6,639 bases of DNA, taken from Gammaproteobacteria bacterium (GTDB lineage Bacteria > Pseudomonadota > Gammaproteobacteria > Steroidobacterales > Steroidobacteraceae). The notes below the pieces were generated by a model that was not told the DNA's origin, made no database searches, and saw only the letters and a program-made list of their open reading frames with translations. Location: assembly GCA_003162555.1 (NCBI GenBank), contig PMNQ01000073.1, positions 13,767-20,405 on the forward strand. Reading direction: 5' to 3'. This document shows positions 1-5,819 of the stretch, one piece after another. Every line of letters begins with the position of its first letter. Within the stretch, counting starts at the first letter, position 1. The position numbers and the translations under genes were made by a program.

Positions 1-797
1 GCCGGGTTGTTCTCCAGCGTCTGCACCAGGTTCGGCGCCAGCGCATCCTTCAGCAGCACCGTCATGGCGCCGTGCGCCTTGAGGTCGCGGGCGCGAATCG
101 CCTTATGATCGCGCGTGTAACCCACAACGATGTTGCCAAGCCGCTCCTTGAGGTCAGCCAGGCTCGTGGCCAGGCAAAAGATTGCCATGACTTCCGAAGC
201 CACCACGATATCGAAACCGTCCTGACGCGGGAATCCGTTGCCGGGACCGCCGAGCCCCACGGTGATGTCGCGCAGCGCGCGGTCATTGACGTCGACCACG
301 CGGCGCCAGGTGATGCGGCGCACGTCGAACCCGAGCGCGTTGCCGTGGTAGATATGGTTGTCGATCAGCGCTGCGAGCAGGTTGTTCGCCAGTGCAATGG
401 CGCCGAAGTCGCCGGTGAAATGCAGGTTGATGTCTTCCATCGGCACGACCTGCGAGAAGCCGCCGCCAGCCGCACCGCCCTTCATGCCGAACACCGGCCC
501 CAGCGCGGGCTCGCGCAGGCACACCATCGCTTTCTTGCCGATGCGATTGAGCGCATCGCCCAGGCCCACGGTGGTCGTGGTCTTGCCTTCGCCAGCGGGC
601 GTCGGCGAGATGGCCGTCACCAGCACCAGCTTGCCGTCCGGGCGCGACTTGATCGAATCAAGGTAGGACAGGGAAATCTTGGCCTTGTAACGGCCATAGG
701 GCTCGAGGTTTTCTTCCGGTATGCCGAGCCGGTCGGCGGCCAGCTGCAGGATGGGCCGCATCTTCGCGAGTTGCGCGATTTCAATATTGCTTTTCAA
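1..797 (-). CDS. fhs: Formate--tetrahydrofolate ligase, N-terminal 265 residues (runs off left edge)
   Basis: Formate--tetrahydrofolate ligase joins formate to tetrahydrofolate using ATP, giving 10-formyl-THF in the cytosol for one-carbon metabolism. The window holds the first 265 residues; the family is usually about 555-560 residues, so roughly half lies beyond position 1. Seen in the translation: the family-typical opening MKSNIEIAQ, the nucleotide-binding loop [10 protein letters not shown] at residues 66-75, then [30 protein letters not shown], a [13 protein letters not shown] segment, and [18 protein letters not shown] at the edge. The reading frame is intact throughout. The start is taken as TTG at 797-795 because the protein aligns with the family from that codon, no in-frame ATG lies near it, and AGGA (809-806) sits 8 nt upstream. 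It is divergent from the cyanophycinase-like gene, and no other folate gene is visible. The identification is secure; the exact start is slightly less so. Confidence 0.95.
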   Translation of the reverse strand, partial: MKSNIEIAQLAKMRPILQLAADRLGIPEENLEPYGRYKAKISLSYLDSIKSRPDGKLVLVTAISPTPAGEGKTTTTVGLGDALNRIGKKAMVCLREPALGPVFGMKGGAAGGGFSQVVPMEDINLHFTGDFGAIALANNLLAALIDNHIYHGNALGFDVRRITWRRVVDVNDRALRDITVGLGGPGNGFPRQDGFDIVVASEVMAIFCLATSLADLKERLGNIVVGYTRDHKAIRARDLKAHGAMTVLLKDALAPNLVQTLENNP

Positions 798-853
798 TTT
801 ATTTGTCCTGGAAGCTGAAGGAAGTGATCCGGCTGGTGGATCTGGCGGCGAAG

Positions 854-882
854 AATATCGTAACGACCCATTATTAGGCCAA
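854..882 (-). promoter_or_regulatory. Possible sigma70-type promoter for fhs
   Basis: On the minus strand a TTGGCC box (882-877) and a GATATT box (859-854) are separated by exactly 17 bp. Each matches the sigma70 consensus at four of six positions. Transcription would start near 847, leaving a leader of about 50 nt before the TTG start of fhs. This short AT-richer patch stands out from GC-rich surroundings, but the prediction is by eye only. Confidence 0.3.
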
Positions 883-948
883 TCCCCGCCGCCGCGGAGT
901 GCATGGCGCCGGAGCGCGACCACTGTATGATCCCGCGATCCGTGCTGC

Positions 949-953
949 GAGGA
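949..953 (+). promoter_or_regulatory. Ribosome binding site that selects the ATG at 959
   Basis: GAGGA at 949-953 ends 5 nt before the ATG at 959. It overlaps an alternative in-frame ATG at 953, so it cannot serve that codon. This favours 959 over 953 and over the more distant in-frame GTG at 899. It also places a typical signal peptide directly at the N-terminus. Confidence 0.6.
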
Positions 954-958
954 TGCAA

Positions 959-2092
959 ATGAACAAGTCAGTGACGCTTCTGATCACTATCGTCGGCATA
1001 TGCGCAAGCAGTGGCCTGAGCACCGTCGCCAACGCCGCAGGTCCATCGCATGCGCGGCGCGGCGCGCTGCTGCTGATCGGCGGTGGACTCGATGACGACA
1101 ACCGGCCCGTCTACGAGCGCTTTCTGGCGCTGGCCGCTGCCAACGGACCGGCCCGCATCGTGATAGCGACCGCGGCCACAGGCGATCAGGAAGTCGAAGC
1201 CACGGGCAAAACCGAGGCCCTGCTGACCTGGGCGCCGCGCGTGCATGTCGAGGTCGTGCGCCGCGAGACCAGCACGGCGGACACGGTCGCGGCCATCAAC
1301 GCCGCCAGCGCGATGTTCTTCACCGGCGGCGATCAGCAGCGCATCACTGACCGCTATCGGCCGCACGATAAGTCGACGCCGGAATGGGAGGCGATGCACC
1401 GCTTGCTGATGCGCGGCGGCGTGATCGCCGGCACCAGCGCTGGCGATGCCATGATGGGCGAGGTGATGTTTTACGGTGGCGGCAGCGCCACCGCGCTCGG
1501 CGCGAAACCCGGACCCGCCATGACGCCGCCGCGCGAGGACGACGACGAGGAAGATCCCGCGCAGCTTGGGCCGCGTGTTGGGCCAGGCATGCACTTCATG
1601 CCCGGCGCGATTTCCGATTCGCATTTTTTTGAACGCGATCGAATTGGACGTCTGGTCGCGGCGCTCGAGGCCAGCAAGCGGCGCGTGGGGATCGGCGTGG
1701 GAGAAGACGCGGCGGTGGAATTCGATCTGGGCAGCGGTGAGCTGCGCGGCATTTCGGTGTCCGAGTCCCTGCTGGTCGACATCACCGACATGCAGCGCAA
1801 GGGCCTGAAGCGCACCGGAATCCTCGCGCGCGTCATCGGCCAGGGCGATCGGATCAGCCTGGCCGATTGGCTGGCCCGCCGTGCGCCACTGACGATGCCG
1901 CCGGCACGGCCAGCACGCGCGATGCCGATCGTCGAGCCCGGGCAGAACCGCCAGCTCGCGGCGTGGCGGCTGTTTCGCCAGGCGACTGATCTGGCGAGTC
2001 CAGCGATCCGGCAACACCTGCGCGGCTACACGTTGACGGTGTCGCCGGCCGGTCGCGGCGACGTCGCGCTGGAGATCGACGCCGAGAATTGA
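959..2092 (+). CDS. Exported cyanophycinase-like serine peptidase (family S51)
   Basis: 377-residue member of the peptidase S51 family (cyanophycinase, PepE), which hydrolyses bonds next to aspartate, such as the beta-linked Asp-Arg polymer cyanophycin. Residues 1-26 look like a Sec signal peptide: MNK, a hydrophobic stretch, then a probable cleavage after VANA, so the enzyme should be periplasmic or secreted. Core motifs in order: GALLLIGGG (35-43), FFTGGDQQR (120-128), the nucleophile elbow GTSAG (158-162, Ser160), DSHFFERDR (220-228, His222) and [10 protein letters not shown] (246-255, Glu249). By comparison with cyanophycinase, Ser160, His222 and Glu249 are the likely catalytic triad. Oddities: Asp163 follows the nucleophile motif where Ala is usual, DSHF replaces DQHF, an acidic stretch EDDDEED lies at 193-199, and about 70 residues extend past the usual core. 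No cyanophycin synthetase or isoaspartyl dipeptidase gene is nearby, so the true substrate is open; family assignment is strong. Confidence 0.88.
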   Translation: MNKSVTLLITIVGICASSGLSTVANAAGPSHARRGALLLIGGGLDDDNRPVYERFLALAAANGPARIVIATAATGDQEVEATGKTEALLTWAPRVHVEVVRRETSTADTVAAINAASAMFFTGGDQQRITDRYRPHDKSTPEWEAMHRLLMRGGVIAGTSAGDAMMGEVMFYGGGSATALGAKPGPAMTPPREDDDEEDPAQLGPRVGPGMHFMPGAISDSHFFERDRIGRLVAALEASKRRVGIGVGEDAAVEFDLGSGELRGISVSESLLVDITDMQRKGLKRTGILARVIGQGDRISLADWLARRAPLTMPPARPARAMPIVEPGQNRQLAAWRLFRQATDLASPAIRQHLRGYTLTVSPAGRGDVALEIDAEN

Positions 2093-2122
2093 AGAGCGGC
2101 GGTTGGTGCGCGCAAGCGGGCG

Positions 2123-4075
2123 CTAGGGAGGCGGCAAGTCGAACTTGTGCGCCTTGAACAGCTCGTAGGCGGTCTGGTAGTACGCGATCGTCAGGTCATT
2201 CATCGCCGCATCCACCGGCGCATCATTCCCATAGCTATCGGTGTGCGCGTCGTAATGTTTGTTGAGCACGCTCTTTTGCAGTCCCAGAATCGTCAGCGCT
2301 CCGTCGCGCAACATCGCGACATCGTGGTTATGGTTGAAGAAAGCGACCCGTCCCTGCTCCGCAGTATTGAGCGCGTCCTGGCCAAACCACGGCGCCGTAT
2401 AGGGCAGTCCCAGCAGACCCATCAGCGTCGGCGCAATATCGATCTGCGTCATCAGGCTATCAACGCGCCGCGGCGCCAGGTTGCCCGGCGAGTAAAACAG
2501 CAGCGGGATCTCATAGGTGCGCAGCGGGATCTCCTGCCTGCCGTACACGCGCGCACCATGGTCGGCAACGATGATGAAGATCGTGCGGCCGAACCACGGA
2601 TGTTTTGCCGCTTCGCGCAGGAAATACCCTTGCGCATAGTCGGCATAGCGCACGCCTGATTCGCGTCCGCCGCCGGTGGGCTTGATGCCGAGCGACTCGA
2701 GCCCAGTGCGAAACGTAAACGGCTTGTGATTCGACGTGTTCATCACGTGAATGAAGAACGGCTGGCCGCTCGCGGCGAGTTCATCGGCATGCGCCAGCGT
2801 CATGTCGTACAGGTCTTCGTCCGCGACACCCCAGATGTTGGCGAAGCGCGGCGTGCCTCGCAGATCACTCCGATCGCGAACTTCATAACCATTGTTCGAA
2901 TAGAACGAATTCATGTCGTCGAAATAACCGTAGCCCCCGTACAGGAAGCTGGTGTGGTAGCCGTGCCGGCGTAACACCGCGCCGAGGGTCGCGATGTTCT
3001 CGTTGCCGGGCCGGCGCACCACCGATTCGGTCGGAATCGGCGGCATCGACAGAGTGATGGCCTCGAGGCCGCGCACGGTTCGCGTACCGGAGGCGTAGGT
3101 ATGGCGGAACCAGAGCGACTGCTGCGCGTAGCGATCGAACTCCGGCGTCCAGTCGCGATCGGATCCGTACAGCCGGCTGAATTCCGCGCCGAAGGATTCG
3201 CTCGAGATCAGGATCACATTGAGTTTCCCCAGCCGCGCGGCGCGTGCGGGGAAACTGCGGTCGAGGCGCCCTGCTTCCTGATTCGCCCAACTCCCGCCGC
3301 CGCGCGCCAGTTGCGCGACCAGCAGAGTGTGATTGGCCGCCGGGTCACGCGTCGCATACAGCGCGTGATAGTCGATCTCGCTGGTGCGCAGTGCGCGAAA
3401 GAAACTCGATGGCCCGTTCGCGGCCAGTTCATTGGCCACGCGATTCGCCGACCAGCCAAGACTGTTGGTTGAAAACGCGGCGATCGCGAGCGCCACCGCG
3501 GCCGCCAGCAGCAGCAGCGGCGGCGTACGTGCCGCAAACCGCGCCACCACTCGCGTTCCGCTGGTGAGCGGCGCGCGCAGCAGCCAGGTCATCGCGCAGG
3601 CCAGCAATGCGCCAATCACAATGACGCGCCCGACCGGGTAAGCGGCCCACAGGTCGCCGGCCACCTCAGTGGGATAGATGAGGTAATCGACCGCAACCAG
3701 GTTGAAGCGCGAGTCGAATTCCTCGAAGAAGTAATACTCGGTGGCGGCGCTGAACAGCAGGCCAAACATCCACAGCGCCGTGCCGCCGAGCAATATGCCC
3801 CGCATGATTCCGCTGCGCTGCCAGCGATCCGGGCACAGCCACAGGAACAGTGCCAGCGGCGCCAGCATGTACAGGCTTTGCACGGCGTCGGCGACCAGAC
3901 CGGCCGGCATGATCCACAGCAGCGAGCCGGCGCCGACCTGCGCCGCCTGGCCATAGCCCCACCAGAGCGCCAGGCGCGTGCTGGAGCCCATCGCAACGTA
4001 CCAGAGTGCAAGCGTCAGCCACGGCGTGTAGCGGCGCAGCGCGCCCGGCTGCAGGGCAATCATCTTCGCTGGCAT
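2123..4075 (-). CDS. Membrane-anchored LTA synthase/MdoB-like sulfatase-family protein
   Basis: 650-residue protein of the alkaline phosphatase/sulfatase superfamily (PF00884). Relatives such as LtaS and MdoB (OpgB) transfer phosphoglycerol groups onto envelope polymers or glucans outside the cytoplasmic membrane. About five membrane helices are visible (near 15-37, one or a hairpin in 48-80, 91-112, 146-165, 183-202), followed by an extracytoplasmic catalytic domain from about 284. Likely metal and catalytic residues are Glu293 in ISSESFG, Thr331 or Thr333 in ASGTRTVRGLEA, and Asp505-His506 in VADHGARV. NTSNHKPF (446-453) resembles the substrate-site histidine segment. The start is ATG 4075, with GGGAGGG about 10 nt upstream; an in-frame ATG at 4063 is a possible alternative. 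It converges on the peptidase gene with 30 bp between stop codons and diverges from the nitroreductase. Whether it is a phosphoglycerol transferase, phosphoethanolamine transferase or true sulfatase cannot be decided; the missing Cys/Ser-x-Pro-x-Arg signature speaks against a classical sulfatase. Confidence 0.88.
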   Translation of the reverse strand: MPAKMIALQPGALRRYTPWLTLALWYVAMGSSTRLALWWGYGQAAQVGAGSLLWIMPAGLVADAVQSLYMLAPLALFLWLCPDRWQRSGIMRGILLGGTALWMFGLLFSAATEYYFFEEFDSRFNLVAVDYLIYPTEVAGDLWAAYPVGRVIVIGALLACAMTWLLRAPLTSGTRVVARFAARTPPLLLLAAAVALAIAAFSTNSLGWSANRVANELAANGPSSFFRALRTSEIDYHALYATRDPAANHTLLVAQLARGGGSWANQEAGRLDRSFPARAARLGKLNVILISSESFGAEFSRLYGSDRDWTPEFDRYAQQSLWFRHTYASGTRTVRGLEAITLSMPPIPTESVVRRPGNENIATLGAVLRRHGYHTSFLYGGYGYFDDMNSFYSNNGYEVRDRSDLRGTPRFANIWGVADEDLYDMTLAHADELAASGQPFFIHVMNTSNHKPFTFRTGLESLGIKPTGGGRESGVRYADYAQGYFLREAAKHPWFGRTIFIIVADHGARVYGRQEIPLRTYEIPLLFYSPGNLAPRRVDSLMTQIDIAPTLMGLLGLPYTAPWFGQDALNTAEQGRVAFFNHNHDVAMLRDGALTILGLQKSVLNKHYDAHTDSYGNDAPVDAAMNDLTIAYYQTAYELFKAHKFDLPPP

Positions 4076-4088
4076 CCTTGAACTACCC

Positions 4089-4112
4089 TCCCGAGTCGGG
4101 AATGAGTATAAC
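4089..4112. promoter_or_regulatory. Symmetric -10-like element and 13-bp palindrome in a divergent control region
   Basis: The 83 bp between the sulfatase and nitroreductase starts contain a perfect hyphenated palindrome, TCCCGA-G-TCGGGA (4089-4101). Next to it is AGTATAAC (4105-4112), which reads as TATACT on the minus strand (4110-4105) and TATAAC on the plus strand (4107-4112). Both are good -10 boxes, facing opposite ways over a shared TATA core. A minus-strand transcript would start close to the palindrome, the position of a typical operator. No convincing -35 boxes were found at normal spacing for either direction. Confidence 0.35.
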
Positions 4113-4158
4113 TCCGCCACGCGGCGCACCCAGCCGCAGGGCAAGAAGGCTGACCCCG

Positions 4159-4842
4159 ATGCTCAGTGTGACTGCGGCGATCAGACAGCGCATCTCCGTG
4201 CGCAAGTTTCTGTCCACGCCGGTATCCGAATCCCAGGTGCACGAGTTGCTCGACACGGCGCGCTGGTCGCCCTCGGGAGGCAACCTGCAGCCCTGGCGGG
4301 TCATCGCCGTGGCCGGAGCGGCACTCGCGGCCGTCATTGAAGTGGCGCACGCCGAGCTGGCCAGGTCCGCCGATGGCGTGCCGCGCGAACAGGGAGCGGA
4401 CCTGGTGTACCCGCCCAAACTGTGGGAACCCTACCGCTCGCGCCGTTTCCAGGTCGGCGAAGACATGTACGCGCTGATGGGCGTCGCGCGCGATGATCGC
4501 ACCGGAAGGCTGGCGCATGTCGCGCGCAACTTCGAGTTCTTCGGCGCGCCGGTCGGACTGTTTTTCGTTATTGATAAGCGCATGGGTCGCGCGCAATGGG
4601 CGCACCTGGGCATGTTCATGCAGACATTGGCGCTGGCCGCCGTCGACATGGGCCTCGGCACCTGCATGCAGGAGTTCTGGGGCACGATCCGGGATTCACT
4701 GCACAGCCATTTCGCGCTGACGGAATCCGACCTGATCTATTGCGGCATGTCGCTCGGCTACGCGGATCCGACAGCGCCGGTCAATCGGCTGCGATCAGCG
4801 CGGGCCCCGGTCGAGGACTTCGCCACGTTGCGCGGCTTCTAG
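4159..4842 (+). CDS. Nitroreductase-family FMN-dependent NAD(P)H oxidoreductase
   Basis: 227-residue cytosolic flavoprotein of the nitroreductase fold, whose members use NAD(P)H and bound FMN to reduce nitroaromatics, quinones or related electrophiles. Visible family motifs: RISVRKF (11-17), which contacts the FMN phosphate; SPSGGNLQPW (37-46), the second FMN-binding segment; NFEFFGAPVGLFFVID (124-139); and DMGLGTCMQEFW (163-174) near the flavin. The length is normal for a single-domain member, and the layout recalls the PnbA/NfnB-like subgroup. ATG 4159 was chosen because MLSVTAAIRQR matches the usual first helix and AAGAAGG (4143-4149) lies 9 nt upstream. An in-frame ATG at 4102 would add an unconserved Arg/Pro-rich stretch and overlap the control region. 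Its last 48 bases overlap the DUF1289 gene on the other strand. The physiological substrate cannot be read from the sequence. Confidence 0.9.
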   Translation: MLSVTAAIRQRISVRKFLSTPVSESQVHELLDTARWSPSGGNLQPWRVIAVAGAALAAVIEVAHAELARSADGVPREQGADLVYPPKLWEPYRSRRFQVGEDMYALMGVARDDRTGRLAHVARNFEFFGAPVGLFFVIDKRMGRAQWAHLGMFMQTLALAAVDMGLGTCMQEFWGTIRDSLHSHFALTESDLIYCGMSLGYADPTAPVNRLRSARAPVEDFATLRGF

Positions 4843-5022
4843 CGCCTGTTCGATGCGCGCGCGTGCCGCAGCGCGGATCTGCAGCCGGCGCTCGTTGTCG
4901 GCGCGCGTCCACTCGGTTATCTCGGCCACGCTCCGGCCGCAACCAATGCAGATATCGGCCTGATCGAGCTGGCACACATCCCGGCAGGGCGATGGCACGC
5001 TGACGCGCGGTGGTTCGATCAT
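4795..5022 (-). CDS. DUF1289 small four-cysteine protein
   Basis: 75-residue protein of the DUF1289 family (PF06945), function unknown. It shows the family pattern SPCRDVCQLD followed by CIGCGR and an EITEW segment. Cysteines 13, 17, 25 and 28 form a C-x3-C-x7-C-x2-C arrangement that could hold a metal ion or Fe-S cluster (inference). The C-terminal part (from about residue 40) is Ala/Arg/Glu-rich, probably helical, and less typical. The start codon overlaps the stop of the BtuF-like gene as ATGA, and no strong ribosome binding site precedes it, so translation is probably coupled to that gene. It is the last gene of the icmF block, and its 3' end overlaps the convergent nitroreductase by 48 bp. 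There is no signal peptide, so it should be cytosolic. Confidence 0.85.
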   Translation of the reverse strand: MIEPPRVSVPSPCRDVCQLDQADICIGCGRSVAEITEWTRADNERRLQIRAAARARIEQALEAAQRGEVLDRGPR

Positions 5023-5819
5023 GCGTGCAAGCCGCGTCCGGCCCAGCGCGCAAAGATGGCGTGCATGCGCGCGACACCATCGGTCAGCGCCGCGGGACCG
5101 GGTTGCAGGATCTCGGGCGACTTGATCTCGTGCAGTTCACCGCTGCGCACCGCGGGAATGTCCTGCCAACCCTCGCGCGTGGCGACGCGCTCCGGACGGA
5201 ACCGCTTGCCGCACCAGGAGCCGAGGATGACATCGGGCTGCGCGCGCACTACTTCATCGGCATCCGCAATGATCCGGTCCTTGGCCAGCGAACAAGCGGC
5301 GCGCTCCGGAAAAACATCGACGCCGCCGGCGACGGCAATCAATTCGGATACCCAGGCGATGCCGCTGATCATCGGCTCATCCCATTCCTCGAAGTAGACG
5401 CGTGGGCGCCGTGGCAGCCCCGCGGCGGCCGCGCGCAACCGATCGAGACCCTGCTCCAGTTGCTGCGCGTAGCGCTCCGCCGCTTCCGCGGCACCGACCA
5501 TCGCACCGAGCCGGCGCACGTAGCCGAGGATTCCGCCGATCGTGCGGTGGTTGCTTATCCACACTTCGACGCCGCGGTGGATCAGTTCACGGGCGATGTC
5601 GGCCTGCAGGTCCGAGAAGCCGATCGCGAGGTCCGGCTTGAGCGCCAGGATCTTGTCAATGTTCGCGCTCGTGAACGCGGCGACGCGCGGCTTCTCGCGG
5701 CGCACGCCGGCCGGGCGCACGGTAAATCCCGAGATGCCGACGATGCGCCGCTGCTCGCCCAGCGCGTACAGCACTTCGGTCGGTTCCTCGGTCAGGCAGA
5801 CGATGCGCTGCGGATGCAT
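5019..5819 (-). CDS. BtuF-like cobalamin-binding protein lacking a signal peptide
   Basis: 266-residue protein with the fold of periplasmic binding proteins for B12 and iron carriers (BtuF/FepB type, COG0614). It opens with RIVCLTEEPTEVLYALG, equivalent to the start of mature BtuF, followed by IVGISGFTVRP (27-36), IDKILALKPDLAIGFSD (54-70), then an inter-domain helix at about 105-130 and a second lobe with VYFEEWDEP (141-149), ISGIAWVSELI (151-161) and ILGSWCGKRFRPE (198-210). Unlike BtuF it has no leader: the N-terminus at ATG 5819 begins inside the first beta strand, and the in-frame upstream region offers no hydrophobic segment. It should therefore be cytosolic. Its ATG overlaps the icmF stop as TGATG with no good ribosome binding site, pointing to coupled translation. 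No BtuC/BtuD transporter genes are in the window. Cobalamin as ligand is inferred from the family and from the B12-dependent mutase next door. Confidence 0.85.
   Translation of the reverse strand: MHPQRIVCLTEEPTEVLYALGEQRRIVGISGFTVRPAGVRREKPRVAAFTSANIDKILALKPDLAIGFSDLQADIARELIHRGVEVWISNHRTIGGILGYVRRLGAMVGAAEAAERYAQQLEQGLDRLRAAAAGLPRRPRVYFEEWDEPMISGIAWVSELIAVAGGVDVFPERAACSLAKDRIIADADEVVRAQPDVILGSWCGKRFRPERVATREGWQDIPAVRSGELHEIKSPEILQPGPAALTDGVARMHAIFARWAGRGLHA

Larger units (their letters stand above)
798..958. other. Divergent intergenic region between fhs and the cyanophycinase-like gene
   Basis: These 161 bp must carry the start signals for both flanking genes. Besides the candidate fhs promoter at 854-882, the plus strand has TATGAT at 926-931. 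It would make a good -10 box for the downstream peptidase gene, with a leader of about 20 nt, but no convincing -35 box lies 16-18 bp upstream of it. No riboswitch-like structure, small gene or strong inverted repeat was recognised. Confidence 0.4.

Noticed and set aside
72..818. Open reading frame of 248 codons on the plus strand, antisense to fhs
   Set aside because: The opposite strand carries an unmistakable formate--tetrahydrofolate ligase. The antisense frame is low-complexity, shows no known motif, and is expected from GC-rich codon bias.
899..958. GTG start at 899 (or ATG at 953) for the cyanophycinase-like protein
   Set aside because: The GTG would bury the signal peptide behind 20 unconserved residues, and the ribosome binding site GAGGA overlaps the 953 ATG, so 959 is favoured.
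968..2017. Open reading frame of 349 codons on the minus strand, antisense to the cyanophycinase-like gene
   Set aside because: Translation is rich in Arg, Ala and His with no domain signal, while the plus strand has a complete S51 peptidase with signal peptide and catalytic motifs.
2093..2130. Possible terminator between the convergent peptidase and sulfatase genes
   Set aside because: Only a 4-bp GCGC stem with an 8-nt loop could be drawn and there is no run of T on either strand, so a terminator is not supported.
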